From Notospermus geniculatus (lineage: Eukaryota; Nemertea; Pilidiophora; Heteronemertea; Lineidae), in NCBI GenBank assembly GCA_002633025.1, contig NMRB01000207.1, positions 208,661-272,660 of the forward strand: 64,000 nt of DNA, written 5' to 3'. Positions 35,025 to 45,147 of the stretch are shown piece after piece. The notes under the pieces were generated by a model. The model had not been told where the DNA came from, ran no database searches, and was given only the letters and a program-made list of their open reading frames with translations. The position numbers were made by a program, and so were the translations under genes. How positions within the stretch are numbered: position 1 is the stretch's first letter; every line of letters begins with the position of its first letter.

Positions 35025-36459
35025 ATATGTCAACAAGCAGACATTCATTTTCGCTTGTTGTATTCCGTAGGTGGTTGTGCCTGAGGAAGGCTCCGGGTTG
35101 AGGTCGAAAATTCGAATTATTAATGTTTCGCTTATTTCAAATGAAGCCGACATTCAGGCCATTTATAATCCGAGGTACTTTGTCAAACACTTCAGTGGTT
35201 GAAAGCTTCTGCCCGGGCGAAGGAACCGTTCATCACATCAGATTTAAACCACTTGAACACATGACTAGGCTATTGCCAATAATTCACTCTGGCACGTCAC
35301 GTCTCCCTGACGTGCGGATTACCACTCGTGAGAACGTGATCTATAGTAGACTAGTCACTTGATCCGGATGAGCGAGACAACGGCGACATGCAAGGTCAAG
35401 TTGAACTCATTAGGATTTCGGCTGGACTGAGATAAAAAAGACTAGCTAATAACCGTGGAGTTAGTCCCCTTGATGACCTTCTTTTATCTGTTAGACCGAC
35501 GCCCTGTCGCAGCAAAACTAATTTGGCAACCGGGAACGTAAATGAAAATGTATTATGCGTCTGTTTTGCCTTTTGTAGCTTTCGTTCTTTCTTGCGCATT
35601 GGATGCTAGTCTCGGTCATCCAGCCGCTGTTTCGAATCAAGGGATCCGATAAGCGTCTGGGTCATAATGCCACTTTTTCTGTTACGAGCAGACCAAGATC
35701 CTGGTCTGGATGCTGATTGGCTAATCAAGGACAGAGCTAGTCATCCATTCCTTCCCGCCGATTCATCCCATTTGAAAATCACAATCCGGCTGCTTATTGG
35801 GCAATAGAAGTGATCATGTGATATCATCATGGCGACGACCATACATGTATAGGCCTAATGTCAGTTGGGTTTTCTCGACCTCGTCTTATACGGATACAGC
35901 CAGAAATTCAACTCCAATAAGTTGATGCTGTCCCGGACTCTGTCTCAGATCACTTCACCAATCGATTCATTGCCAGATTTAGACATTTTGGAAGGCTGTG
36001 AGGTGAAATATAATCCAGTAATGGAAGAAGTCATTTTACGTCACGTGACCTGCTATAGCATTACCCACAATGCACTGTATCACAGCAATAACGGCGTTAT
36101 GTGCCAGACGTTTCTGTGGCAGTACTGCGGAACTAAACGGCTGGCTGCGCGAGACTAATTGGATGTCGGATTTCCATGGCAAAGTCCAGGGATATTGAGC
36201 AAGAGAAGTGAAGAAAAATATGGTCCATACATATGAGTGTACATATTGTCAGTGTTTCGAACCATCTGCAACAAATTGGGGTCATTCTCGCACTTTTCGC
36301 TCGTCAGATGGTCTGCACCTTCATCAGCCAAAAGGTAATAGCGATCCCATCTTACGGTGAACGAGCTTTTTCAGTCGCAGTTGCACTAACTTTGAATCTT
36401 TCAGGTCTCTTCTGAAGATGTACTCTTTAGAGCTGCGTTTTCAGGAGAGGCTTGAGGTA

Positions 36460-36530
36460 TGTAAAGCGCTCTGAGCGATCTTTTGATCCGGATATAGCGC
36501 TAAATAAATTACACTCTTTCTATCTAGTGT
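36460..36530 (+). mobile_element. 3' tail resembling an L2-clade LINE/SINE (copy F)
   Basis: GTAAAGCGCTCTGAGCGATC followed by GGATATAGCGCTAAATAAAT; this is closer to the usual AGCGCTATATAA form than the copy E version. Confidence 0.55.
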
Positions 36531-37674
36531 TCGTTTAACCATTTCACAGGTGGATTCGAAACGGTCACGTCATAATAAAGGTATGAACACCATGAACAAT
36601 CAACTGCGAACGAGCTGTTGCCAGGACCAAAGCTTCTCTCACTTGCCACAAGATGACTCTCATCAACCTGATTTTGTGTTTATTTACCAATTTGCACAAA
36701 AAGTGTTTTTGTGATGGTTGTCTATATTCATAAATTATATGGATTGAAAGTAAATTAACCTATTAAAAGTATCTCGGCTGACGTCAGCAGGTATTTATTC
36801 CTTTTGTTGCAGTCATTGAATTCCCGTCATCGGGTCATACTCATTTGTTTCTCATCATTCTGTCATACATGTAGTCATTAATTTCTCGTTACACCTTCAT
36901 ATATGAGCTTCATGGATTTCCTTTCTATCGGTAACACATTGATTTCTCAATTAATATGCATACCGATAATTTCCCTGTTAGTTGTTTCCATTGACACTGC
37001 ACATGCTAGCACTCTTACCAATACATTGAAAAAAAGCTGCACAATTGCTAACACTCGTATGCACTATCCCCACTGAATCTGACTTTTCATGATATTTACT
37101 GGCCGAGAGCCGAGAAAACAGTCAATTGACAAATATTTCCAATAATGGTGCACTGGCAATCCTCACTTTTATTTATTAGGTTAAAGATAGCTTCGTGTCA
37201 TAAATCGACCGTTGAACTCGTATCATCAATAATAATATTATTGCATTGTAGTGATCAGATTGGGGTGATGGTACCTCGGACTTATTGAACATATTATAGA
37301 TTACCACAAGCTGATGTATTAAATATCTTCTGATCAGCTGAATCAACCATGTCAAGATTGATGGCGCTGGAAAAAGAAGCAAGATTTAGTGATAGAGTTG
37401 CAACCAAAAACGAATGTGCCTTCCAGGATTTCACCATAAAAAAGACGAGTTTCAATAAAAGTAGGTGATCCTGCTGATCGTCGTAATTATTTCTCTCCGT
37501 CGGAGACATTTTTATAACTTTTTACAACCCATTGATTGGCACTGTCGACACGAACACGTCACATCCAATTCTTAAGACAGATCAAGTGGTGGCAGACGAC
37601 GGCACGCAGCTACAGCAAAAATTTTGATGTATTGAAAAATATACTTTTATAGTACACTACCATGTAAAAGCGTA

Positions 37675-37947
37675 CACCCGAAGTGAAACCACGAACCGAA
37701 TCCATGACGTCATAACTTTTCTCGCTGCCTCGCGGAGGAAACGGGGTTTGCCTCCTCCCGGGATGATAACACGGAAGGTTCCGTCCATGGATCCGCTCAG
37801 GCGAGTTGGTGTTCCAAAATTCGCCCGCCCACCCACCCACCCACCCTTAGGTTAGTGTCACCTCTCTCCTCACCGCTTCGGCATTTTGCCGGAGTTTTCT
37901 CCCCGATACTCAAATAGATGAGGAGAGTGGTTTCACTTCGGATGTGT
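37675..37947. mobile_element. 273-bp MITE only in copy F
   Basis: CACCCGAAGTGAAACCAC at the left and GTGGTTTCACTTCGGATGTG at the right are inverted. The flanks are TA (37673-37674 and 37948-37949, with one extra A). Copy E reads AAGCGTATTGCATAC straight through. The interior includes (CCCA)n at 37833-37851 and GC-rich sequence unlike its surroundings. Confidence 0.88.
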
Positions 37948-38008
37948 TAATTGCATACTCCGCACCTGAATAATGTTTGACCCGCTGTCTAAAGAATATT
38001 TTACATAG

Positions 38009-38230
38009 GACCGATTTTTTAAACGATAGTTAGAGGTAATGCTCGGTTTAACCATCGGCTTTTCTGAACAAACCATGAATTAACCAAAGTAAACATTTTG
38101 ACTTTTAGAATGCTTGGCTATCAACGATTCATAAAATCGAAAAATTCACTTCGATTATCAAACAGTTTGTCAACTGAGGGTTAATGAAACCCGATTGTTA
38201 TCTTAGCCATCGTTTAAAAAATCGGTCCAC
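38009..38230. mobile_element. MITE with GACCGATTTTTTAAACGAT ends (complete in F, truncated in E)
   Basis: Left GACCGATTTTTTAAACGATA pairs with right ATCGTTTAAAAAATCGGTC. In copy E (from 32410) the left arm is present, but about 75 bp including the whole right terminus is deleted after CAACTGAGGGTTA. Confidence 0.8.
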
Positions 38231-38560
38231 AGACGTCTTAAGTCATAAATAGGCGACATCCGAACAATAGTAGTGATATCTTAGAAAAATACTTGAATTT
38301 CTCCAAGTAATCATATTTTTGACAAACTCCATTGATAATCGCTCAGGCATCCGTGCTTAGACATCTGGGGATACGGAAGAAATCGATTGACATCCAAATA
38401 AATTGGAAAGTGTCACATGAAGCAGAACACGTTTTGTCATTTGATCGCCTAATCTCTACAGAGTTGCATGGTTCGGAAAATATTTAAAAGATTTTTAAAA
38501 CATTATTTGAATATACCGGTAATTATTTTTCACATCTCTTGATGATAAATATTTTAAAAA

Positions 38561-38870
38561 CTTCTATTTTTGTATTCATCATCAAAAGATACACGTATGT
38601 TTCCGTAACTGTAGAAGAAAAGTATGGCAATGTTTTNAACCCTGGCCAACCTCATGCTCAAGTTCCTACGGATTGTACTAACTCTACCCAGGCTCTGTCA
38701 CTTGGACACTATCTCTTGATGTGTCTCGATAGAAAGCCTGAGATTGAATACAGTGGCGCCACCAAATACGCTGGTGGTCTATCATGTTCTGGAGGTGTTT
38801 CGAAGGGCGTTTGCACTTCTGTAGACCACCATACTGCGGCGCTGTGGTGTTTTTGTTCATGCAGTTCAGC
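38561..38870. other. unique stretch with a single N (38637)
   Basis: A 115-codon plus frame spans the N and is not recognised. The N may mark a contig join, but unlike 52056 and 59234 I see no repeat on both sides of it. Confidence 0.4.
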
Positions 38871-39016
38871 TTTAAGCTGGATTTAGCTGCACGCGGTATG
38901 CGGATTGCGGAACGCGGTAAGCGGAAAGTTCAATGCATTTCGCATACAACAAATCGCTTCCGCCGGGGATTCCGCGGCCCTATACCGCATTCCGCGTGTC
39001 AGCTAAATGCAGCTTT
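38871..39016. mobile_element. MITE with GCATTTAGCTGACACGCGG ends (about 146 bp)
   Basis: TTTAAGCTGGATTTAGCTGC and, in complement, TTTAAAGCTGCATTTAGCTG flank GC-rich arms (ACGCGGTATGCGG and ATACCGCATTCCGCGT). The GC content is much higher than in the surroundings. Confidence 0.75.
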
Positions 39017-39972
39017 AAGCCATATCCTTGGGCGGCGAAGAAACTATCAATCTCGTTTCAATTAGCAGCGAGACAAAGTGTTTCAAAACAAATGTATACT
39101 AGTATATAGACCTACATAAATATCAGGTGATGTGTCACTCAAAAAGAACGTCAATGTCAGGTCTGTGTTGCGATTTCTGCTCTAAAAGCGATTGGAATAA
39201 CCAAATGAAATGGTCCAAGAACCATGTGCTCACCTGGGTGAATGAACCAGAAGAACGAATATTAACAAGTCAAGTCGAAAAGTTCCAGGGAAACATCATG
39301 CCACGCTTTAGAACATTCTTGTTATCAAGCCATTTTTCAAGATGGCCGCCTGGTGGCCACGTTTGCGATAGAATCGGACCGAAATTTGATGAAGACGGGA
39401 CCTAGATACATAATCACACAAACTTAGAGGACTCTAGGTCAAATAACCATGAATCGACGAGTTTACAAAAATACCGGTTAAAGTCAAGCCACTGACTAAG
39501 CTGCGCAATTATATCTACCTACGCCCCATCCCTGCATGCCTTAAGCCATATCCTTGGGCGGCGAAGAAACTATCAATCTCGTTTCAATTAGCAGCGAGAC
39601 AAAGTGTTTCAAAACAAATGTATATATAGACCTACATAAATATCGGGTGATGTGTCACTCAAAAAGAACGTCAATGTCAGGTCTGTGTTGCGATTTCTGC
39701 TCTAAAAGCGATTGGAATAACCAAATGAAATGGTCCAAGAACCATGTGCTCACCTGGGTGAATGAACCAGAAGAACGAATATTAACAAGTCAAGTCGAAA
39801 TGTTCCAGGGAAACATCATGCCACGCTTTAGAACATTCTTGATATCAAGCCATTTTTCAAGATGGCCGCCTGGTGGCCATGTTTGCGATAGAATCGGACC
39901 GAAATTTGATGAAGACGGGACCTAGATACATAATCACACAAACTTAGAGGACTCTAGGTCAAATAACCATGA
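39014..39972. repeat. tandem pair of about 435 bp (39014-39452, 39540-39972)
   Basis: Both copies run from TTAAGCCATATCCTTGGGCG to GACTCTAGGTCAAATAACCATG with only a few differences. Each ends in the GCCTGGTGGCCA...GAATCGGACCGAAATTTGATG core shared with the mosaic repeat at 33 kb. A related third unit, without the left part, follows at about 40140-40300. The 87-bp spacer is unique. Confidence 0.85.
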
Positions 39973-40049
39973 AATGTGCCACCACATGGCAACATTTTTA
40001 ACTCTGACGCCTGTGATGTTGAAAAGTCGGCCTAGGTCAAATCAAAAAC

Positions 40050-40300
40050 CCGTTAGATATGCCATATATTGTTAGATGTACCTCTGACAAAAAATTGGAG
40101 ATGATCCAGTCATTAGTTCAGGAGTTATTGCACTTTTTGTTTTCGGTTTCCGGCACCTGGTGGCCAAGCCAAGAATCAAATCGGACCGAAACTTGGTGTC
40201 ATAGGTCACCTGACCGCGGGGTATGTAAAAGTTTCAAGTCATTAGCCCCAGCGATTACGAAACGTGCTCTAGTATTCCCCGTTGAGCTAAAAAGCGCCCT
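40050..40300. repeat. diverged mosaic-repeat unit
   Basis: CACCTGGTGGCCAAGCCAAG followed by AATCGGACCGAAACTTGGTG, a CACCTGACC motif and TTTCAAGTCATTAGCCCCAG. The order of these blocks is the same as in the 33 kb and 39 kb units. Open frames across it are not called as genes. Confidence 0.6.
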
Positions 40301-40408
40301 TGTTTAGTTGACCATCCTGTCCGAAGGTCAAATATAGAACGCCAGCACGGGTAAATAGTGTCTGAGGCAGAAGAGTCGGTCTGTCAAAATTACCAACAAC
40401 AAGCAGTC

Positions 40409-40800
40409 CATTAAAGCGAATGGCTCGCGGGGTTTGTTGTGGCGCCATGACAGTTGGTTATCGATATCAAGCACCATTTTGAGAAAATGGCAAAGAGGGA
40501 TTTTAGTTTAATGGGAAATGCATTAGAGAGCCAAACTTCGGAGGCGTATTCTGCAAAATCTGCCGCTTCAAAATCAATGGGAATAGTACAAAATGTACAT
40601 CTTGACCTACTGAATTTGAAAACGTCATTAAACCATTTTAACAAATTTTTAATGGAACCTCGTCCCCAGTGTTTACATTCGCATATTTGCACAGGTGTTG
40701 CATATGGCTGGAGCACGGCTTTGCCTGGAGGCTAGATTCACTCTCTATGGAAGGTACCACCAAAAATGTAAACAAACCCCGCGAGCCATTCGCTTTAATG
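40409..40800. mobile_element. 392-bp element with perfect 30-bp terminal inverted repeats
   Basis: 40409-40438 and 40771-40800 are exact reverse complements (ends CATTAAAGCG, core AATGGCTCGCGGGG). The interior has overlapping open frames of 93 codons (plus) and 101 codons (minus) without recognised domains. Superfamily not assigned; no clear target duplication. Confidence 0.88.
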
Positions 40801-40830
40801 CTCCACGCAGACCGCGGCATACCCCACTCA

Positions 40831-40874
40831 ACATGTACATGTACATGTACATGTACATGTACATGTACATGTAC
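40831..40874. repeat. (ACATGT)n microsatellite
   Basis: About seven tandem copies of the self-complementary hexamer ACATGT. One- and two-unit versions of this motif are scattered through the whole window. Confidence 0.95.
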
Positions 40875-41667
40875 AGTAAAGGCACTAGGTACATGTAAAT
40901 AGAACAAAGACAGACGAGAAACAGTTTAGTACCCAAACGCTACTGGCTATTTCCTGGTATTATTTAACAAATTTTTTGATTGCGAAGCTTTGTACGAACT
41001 CGGGGCATGTCATCTGTATCACTTCTTGGCTTTGGGGATAAAGAGTTCCGAACTAACTCGTTCAGAAAACCAGAGAAATGCATGTCTTCCGATGGAATAT
41101 TATTCCCAACTGACAATTGGTGTAAAGAACATGCCTTTTTGGCATACCAAACAGTTACTAACGACCCGAAGATAAACTAACATGACACTCGTCTGTCTAA
41201 ACGATAGTTAACACTTCTGTAGAGAATTCATCATGGGGATTTTGACGTGAGAGTCATACATTTTGCTTTGTGTGTCAAGTGCAGCCAGAGATAGGAGGAC
41301 TAGACACTCATTGCGTATGCTATAAACGATTTATTACACAAAAACAAAATCTGTGTATCATATGTCTGGATTTTCACCTCTCACAACCTGAGTGGTCTAT
41401 TGTTTGAGTCCAGTCAGAATCGCGTTTACATGTAGAGGTCACCTTCAACAGCTGGGACCAAACATTTTGAAGAATATAAACTACAGGATTTGAAAACTGA
41501 GTTCGTGTAACGTCTGCCACCCAGCCGCCCCCCCCCCCCACCGTCATTTTCTCCTGCGCTATATTACGATATGTGGGCCTAAAGGTACAGTGTACTGTCA
41601 CACTGAAGTCGTTCTCAAATAACGTCCTGCCCCGTCCTAAAAATATCATAAAACGGGCTAGGACGTG
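40875..41667. other. unique gene-free stretch
   Basis: Contains a C-run (41528-41539). The 138-codon minus frame at 41374-41790 overlaps the start of the foldback element and is not supported as a gene. Confidence 0.4.
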
Positions 41668-42600
41668 TACAGTCATTGACATTAGTTTATCTACACCTAC
41701 TACCTTGAATATTTCAAATACTACTGGGCCAATTTTAACACGGTTTGTACCACATGAAAGTATATAACCTTGGTCATATTTCTGCATCAAAATTTTAGAA
41801 ATTTGGAAATATCATAATTATGTAATAACTCATTAGAAAACCCCCTAAAAATCAACATGTTTATTATGGAATTTTTTTTGACTTTTGTTGTAGTTTTGAT
41901 AGAATGGAACTTTCTAAGGATTTTGGGCTTTGTTTCATCAAAATATCTCAAGTGGTTGCTGAGATATTTGAGATTATCAAAATTTTGATAGTTTGAGATT
42001 TTCGTGTTTTTCAGGAAATTTTGATGTCATAAGTTAAAGCTAACCTCAGAATATGGGCTTACAAAATTTTGGAACTTTTTGCTTTAACTGGGCCGAGATA
42101 CATGTATTCATATTTTCAGAATATCAAAATGTTGATATGCTAAACTCTTTAACTTAAGACAGCTGTAACTTCCAACCAGTTTACGCTGAAAGTTTCAAAA
42201 CTTCATTCTCCTACGTTTCTAGGTGAGCTCTGTCTACTAATATCAAAATTTTTTGAAAAATTGGATATTCTCAAAATATCGAAATTTTGATAATCTCAAA
42301 TATCTCAGCAACCACTCAAGATATTTTGACGAAACAAAGCTCAAAATCCTTAGAAACTTCCACTCTATCAACCCCGTAACAAAAATTGCAAAAAAATTCC
42401 ATAATAAAAATGTTGATTTTTAGGGGTTTTTCTAATGAGGTATTACATAATTATGATATTTCCAAATTTCCAAAAGTTTGATGCAGAAATATGACCAAGG
42501 TTATATACTTTCATGTGGTACCAACAGTGTTAAAATTGGCCCAGTAGTATTTGAAATATTCAAGGTAGTAGGTGTAGATAAACTAATGTCAATGACTGTA
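41668..42600. mobile_element. 933-bp foldback element
   Basis: TACAGTCATTGACATTAG at the left is matched by CTAATGTCAATGACTGTA at the right. The arms pair for at least 340 bp (41668-42010 against 42270-42600), with conserved blocks such as GGGCCAATTTTAACAC and ATCTCAGCAACCACT. Only about 250 bp remain unpaired, and that part has its own short ATCAAAATTTTGAT palindromes. AT-rich; no transposase frame. Confidence 0.88.
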
Positions 42601-44017
42601 CGTTGGCCAAGTAATGCCTCGAAGTTCTGGAGCACCCTTCCCTGGCGTCCGAGCCCGTCCATGAAGTTCGTAAAAAGACTGAAGTTGCCACTGCGTCCAC
42701 TCCGTTCGCACACAGTTTTAAAGTAACCCAATCATGGATACGTGGCGCCATAAATGATATTGGGTTCCCGTCGCTGTACCGGCGTCAACAACTGTCCCTT
42801 TCCTTATCCGAAATGCATACACCGTCAATAATGAATCCATCAGTGCTCTGATGTACGGCAAAGATGAACATCAGCGACAGACGATTGGTACTCTAAATCC
42901 AAATTAATTCCCTCATCTGTTCATGGTGCGTATGAACAGTTGCTACTTCCTTCGTAGACAACATCCACGAGTGGCTAACAAGCCATGCTTCGCTTGTTAG
43001 GAGTTGTAATGAATAAGTGAAGCGCAATCCTCCGTATGCAGCAATGAAAGCCGGCAAGGACAATGAAGGAGTTGTTTATTTTGTAATGGTCGGCCCTGAG
43101 AGCAACGGTTGTGTCCATCATCGTCCTTACTATCGAGTAGTTATTGGAACAGTCATCTGTGAGTGGATTTAGTAACCGGACGAATATGGGTGCCAACACC
43201 CCATGGGTAGCAATCGTAGATGGGCCAAAGTGACCTATGAAACTGGTCATTATGGGTTACTGCAACATATAAGGACCTATTCATTTCATACCCGAGGAAC
43301 AAATATTCTGGGTACCAAGAACCCATTGTCTTTGTACCCATTTAAAGAAACCCATGGCAAACGGGTCCAGTCAGGGGACAAGGAATGAACCCATTCCCAT
43401 GGGTTTCTCGAGCTTATTAGTTTTACAGTGGCACCTAGCTATTAAAAAACCCAATCGTAAACCGACGTTAACAGTCTTTTTCTTACACCCGTTTCCCCAT
43501 TAATCAATGTAAAGGTTTCAAAAATTCCATATACGTTTGCAGCTAGAGGAAGTTACCTTTGTATCAGAAGCATCCGTAGTCTAGTTATTTAGCTGTTAAC
43601 TACAAAGTATGCAGATAGAGGCCAGAGGTAAGTCTGGGTTGTAATCTGAGGCACGCTGAATTAAGCCCACGTCGTGTTGATCCAAGAACGGTATCACGAC
43701 TTACTCGAACTCGAAGTAATGTTGTCGCCTACGCCAAGTGAATATCACCCGATCGGCAGCGATTACCCTAATATGCTTCCATTATTTGGAGGAAGATGAC
43801 AGAATAAACTAGCTTAACCCCTTTTATGTTTTGAATAAATATTGCTGATTGATTCTCTGACTTGAAACGGAGACAAACGTACTATTCAGACAAAATAATC
43901 CTATTTCTTGTCTCAGAACAGTTAAGATATAATTGTCTTGCACCCAGATCAGACTATGCTTTGCGTTGTTTACTTCTGGGCGGATTCGTATTGAAATCAT
44001 TTGTCTGACTAGATTAT
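42601..44017. other. unique stretch with one possible repeat
   Basis: No gene called; minus frames at 42501-42731 and 42560-42751 start in the foldback element. 43198-43410 carries repeated ACCCATGGG-type blocks and ACAAGGAATGAACCCATTCC, which is similar to 63590-63620, so it may be a dispersed repeat. Confidence 0.4.
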
Positions 44018-44489
44018 TATGGAAAGCGGTTTGTCCAGTTATTAAAAAAACTAGTTTTTTCTTGGAAACTTGCATTGTAGTTTTTTATCGATGGAAACTA
44101 AGTTTTTTCCTAATAACATGTTTTTAGAAATAACCTAGTTTTTCCATTATAAAAAAGTAATATATTTAAAAAGACAAAAGTTTTTTCTCTAAGTTGTTCT
44201 CAACTATTGCTTGAGAACTTGGTCTTTTTTTAACAAAACTAGGCTATTATCGATATAGACATGAAATTATTTTCAAAAAGAGCAAGTTGTTATGAATAAA
44301 ACTAAGTTTTTATGGATGAAAAGAAGGTGTTTTTTAGGAAAATAACTAAGTTTTATGGAAAAAACTAAGTTCTTATGGACAAAAACTAAGTTACATGTAT
44401 TTCGAAAAAGAATACATTATTATGAAAAAAACTTAGTTTCCAAGAAAAAAACTGTTTGTTAATACCTGGACAAACAGCTTGCCACATAA
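44018..44489. mobile_element. 472-bp MITE filled with AACTAAGTTTT repeats
   Basis: Termini TATGGAAAGCGGTTTGTCCA and, in complement, TATGTGGCAAGCTGTTTGTCCA. Inside, AAACTAGTTTTTTCTTGG and AACTAAGTTTTTATGG variants occur about ten times in both orientations. Very AT-rich, with runs of A or T up to 7 bp. Confidence 0.8.
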
Positions 44490-44592
44490 GTTCTGACGGT
44501 GTTAACGAGCGTCTTCGATAATAAGAAATAACGAAAAAAGGAGACCGAACTCACTGCCAGGGGACAGAAATGCACTTCAGAGCGGAGGTTTC

Positions 44593-45147
44593 ATGTATTC
44601 AGTTCTTCGTACGCCTTCACTTTGTAGCAAAACATATTTCAACAACAAGAATATTGTGGGATTGTCACAAACACCCAACATTCATTCAGTGTGTCTTGTG
44701 AATTATATTCAGTCAATAGGGAATTTGGAGATAAATGCATATCTTTTGTTCGTGAACACTGATGTCGCTGACTGGTTGTACAGATTTAGTAACATCATAG
44801 AGGGACGCAGGCAATTTCTTGTTCACCACGTCTGTTTACGCGTATTTCTTCAGCATGCCTTCGGCGAGAAGAACTCAAGCGCCAATGGAACAACAGAGTG
44901 TTTGAAAATATTTTCAATTCTCCTATTGTTTTTGTTTATAAAATATGACAGTACATGTATTTCACAAATAGAACTTGCCTGCCTCCCACATAAGCCCCCA
45001 TCAGCAATCTATATTATAATGGACGGTAGCCATGTTGGATTTTGTTATCAACCTGAGTTGACCTGTTTATCTGCTATACCTTGCTATGTAATGACTGTAC
45101 ACAGATCGGGTGGATCGGGCTTTCTGCCCTATCTCCTCCTTAGTTAG
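44593..45147 (+). CDS. 184-codon open frame of unknown nature
   Basis: Unbroken from ATG to TAG. For this base composition (about 60% AT) such length is uncommon by chance in 64 kb. I recognise no domain; there is one hydrophobic stretch (around residues 110-120, FSILLLFLF) and several cysteines. No convincing splice partner, promoter or second copy is visible. It could be a chance frame, an exon with extension into intron, or a remnant of a mobile element. Confidence 0.2.
   Translation: MYSVLRTPSLCSKTYFNNKNIVGLSQTPNIHSVCLVNYIQSIGNLEINAYLLFVNTDVADWLYRFSNIIEGRRQFLVHHVCLRVFLQHAFGEKNSSANGTTECLKIFSILLLFLFIKYDSTCISQIELACLPHKPPSAIYIIMDGSHVGFCYQPELTCLSAIPCYVMTVHRSGGSGFLPYLLLS

Larger units (their letters stand above)
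33701..38560. repeat. tandem duplication, copy F (4.9 kb)
   Basis: Head-to-tail counterpart of 28670-32880. It is longer because of insertions at 34532-34970 and 37675-37947 and retained sequence at 38009-38230. It lacks the 30714 insertion of copy E. Confidence 0.9.

Noticed and set aside
38637-38637. single N as a possible haplotype junction, like 52056 and 59234
   Set aside because: Sequence on its two sides does not repeat, so it does not mark a duplication boundary.
39127-39925. 92- and 123-codon frames shared by the two 435-bp repeats
   Set aside because: The repeats are nearly identical, so a shared frame proves nothing. The related third unit at 40140 does not keep it.
41374-41790. 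138-codon minus frame
   Set aside because: Half of it lies in the arm of the foldback element, and the mirrored arm gives the same peptide at 42478-42726.
42501-42751. possible exon on the minus strand (peptide with GLGRQGRVLQNFEALLGQ)
   Set aside because: Protein-like, but it runs into the foldback element at 42600 and has no visible partner exon. Left uncalled for lack of support.
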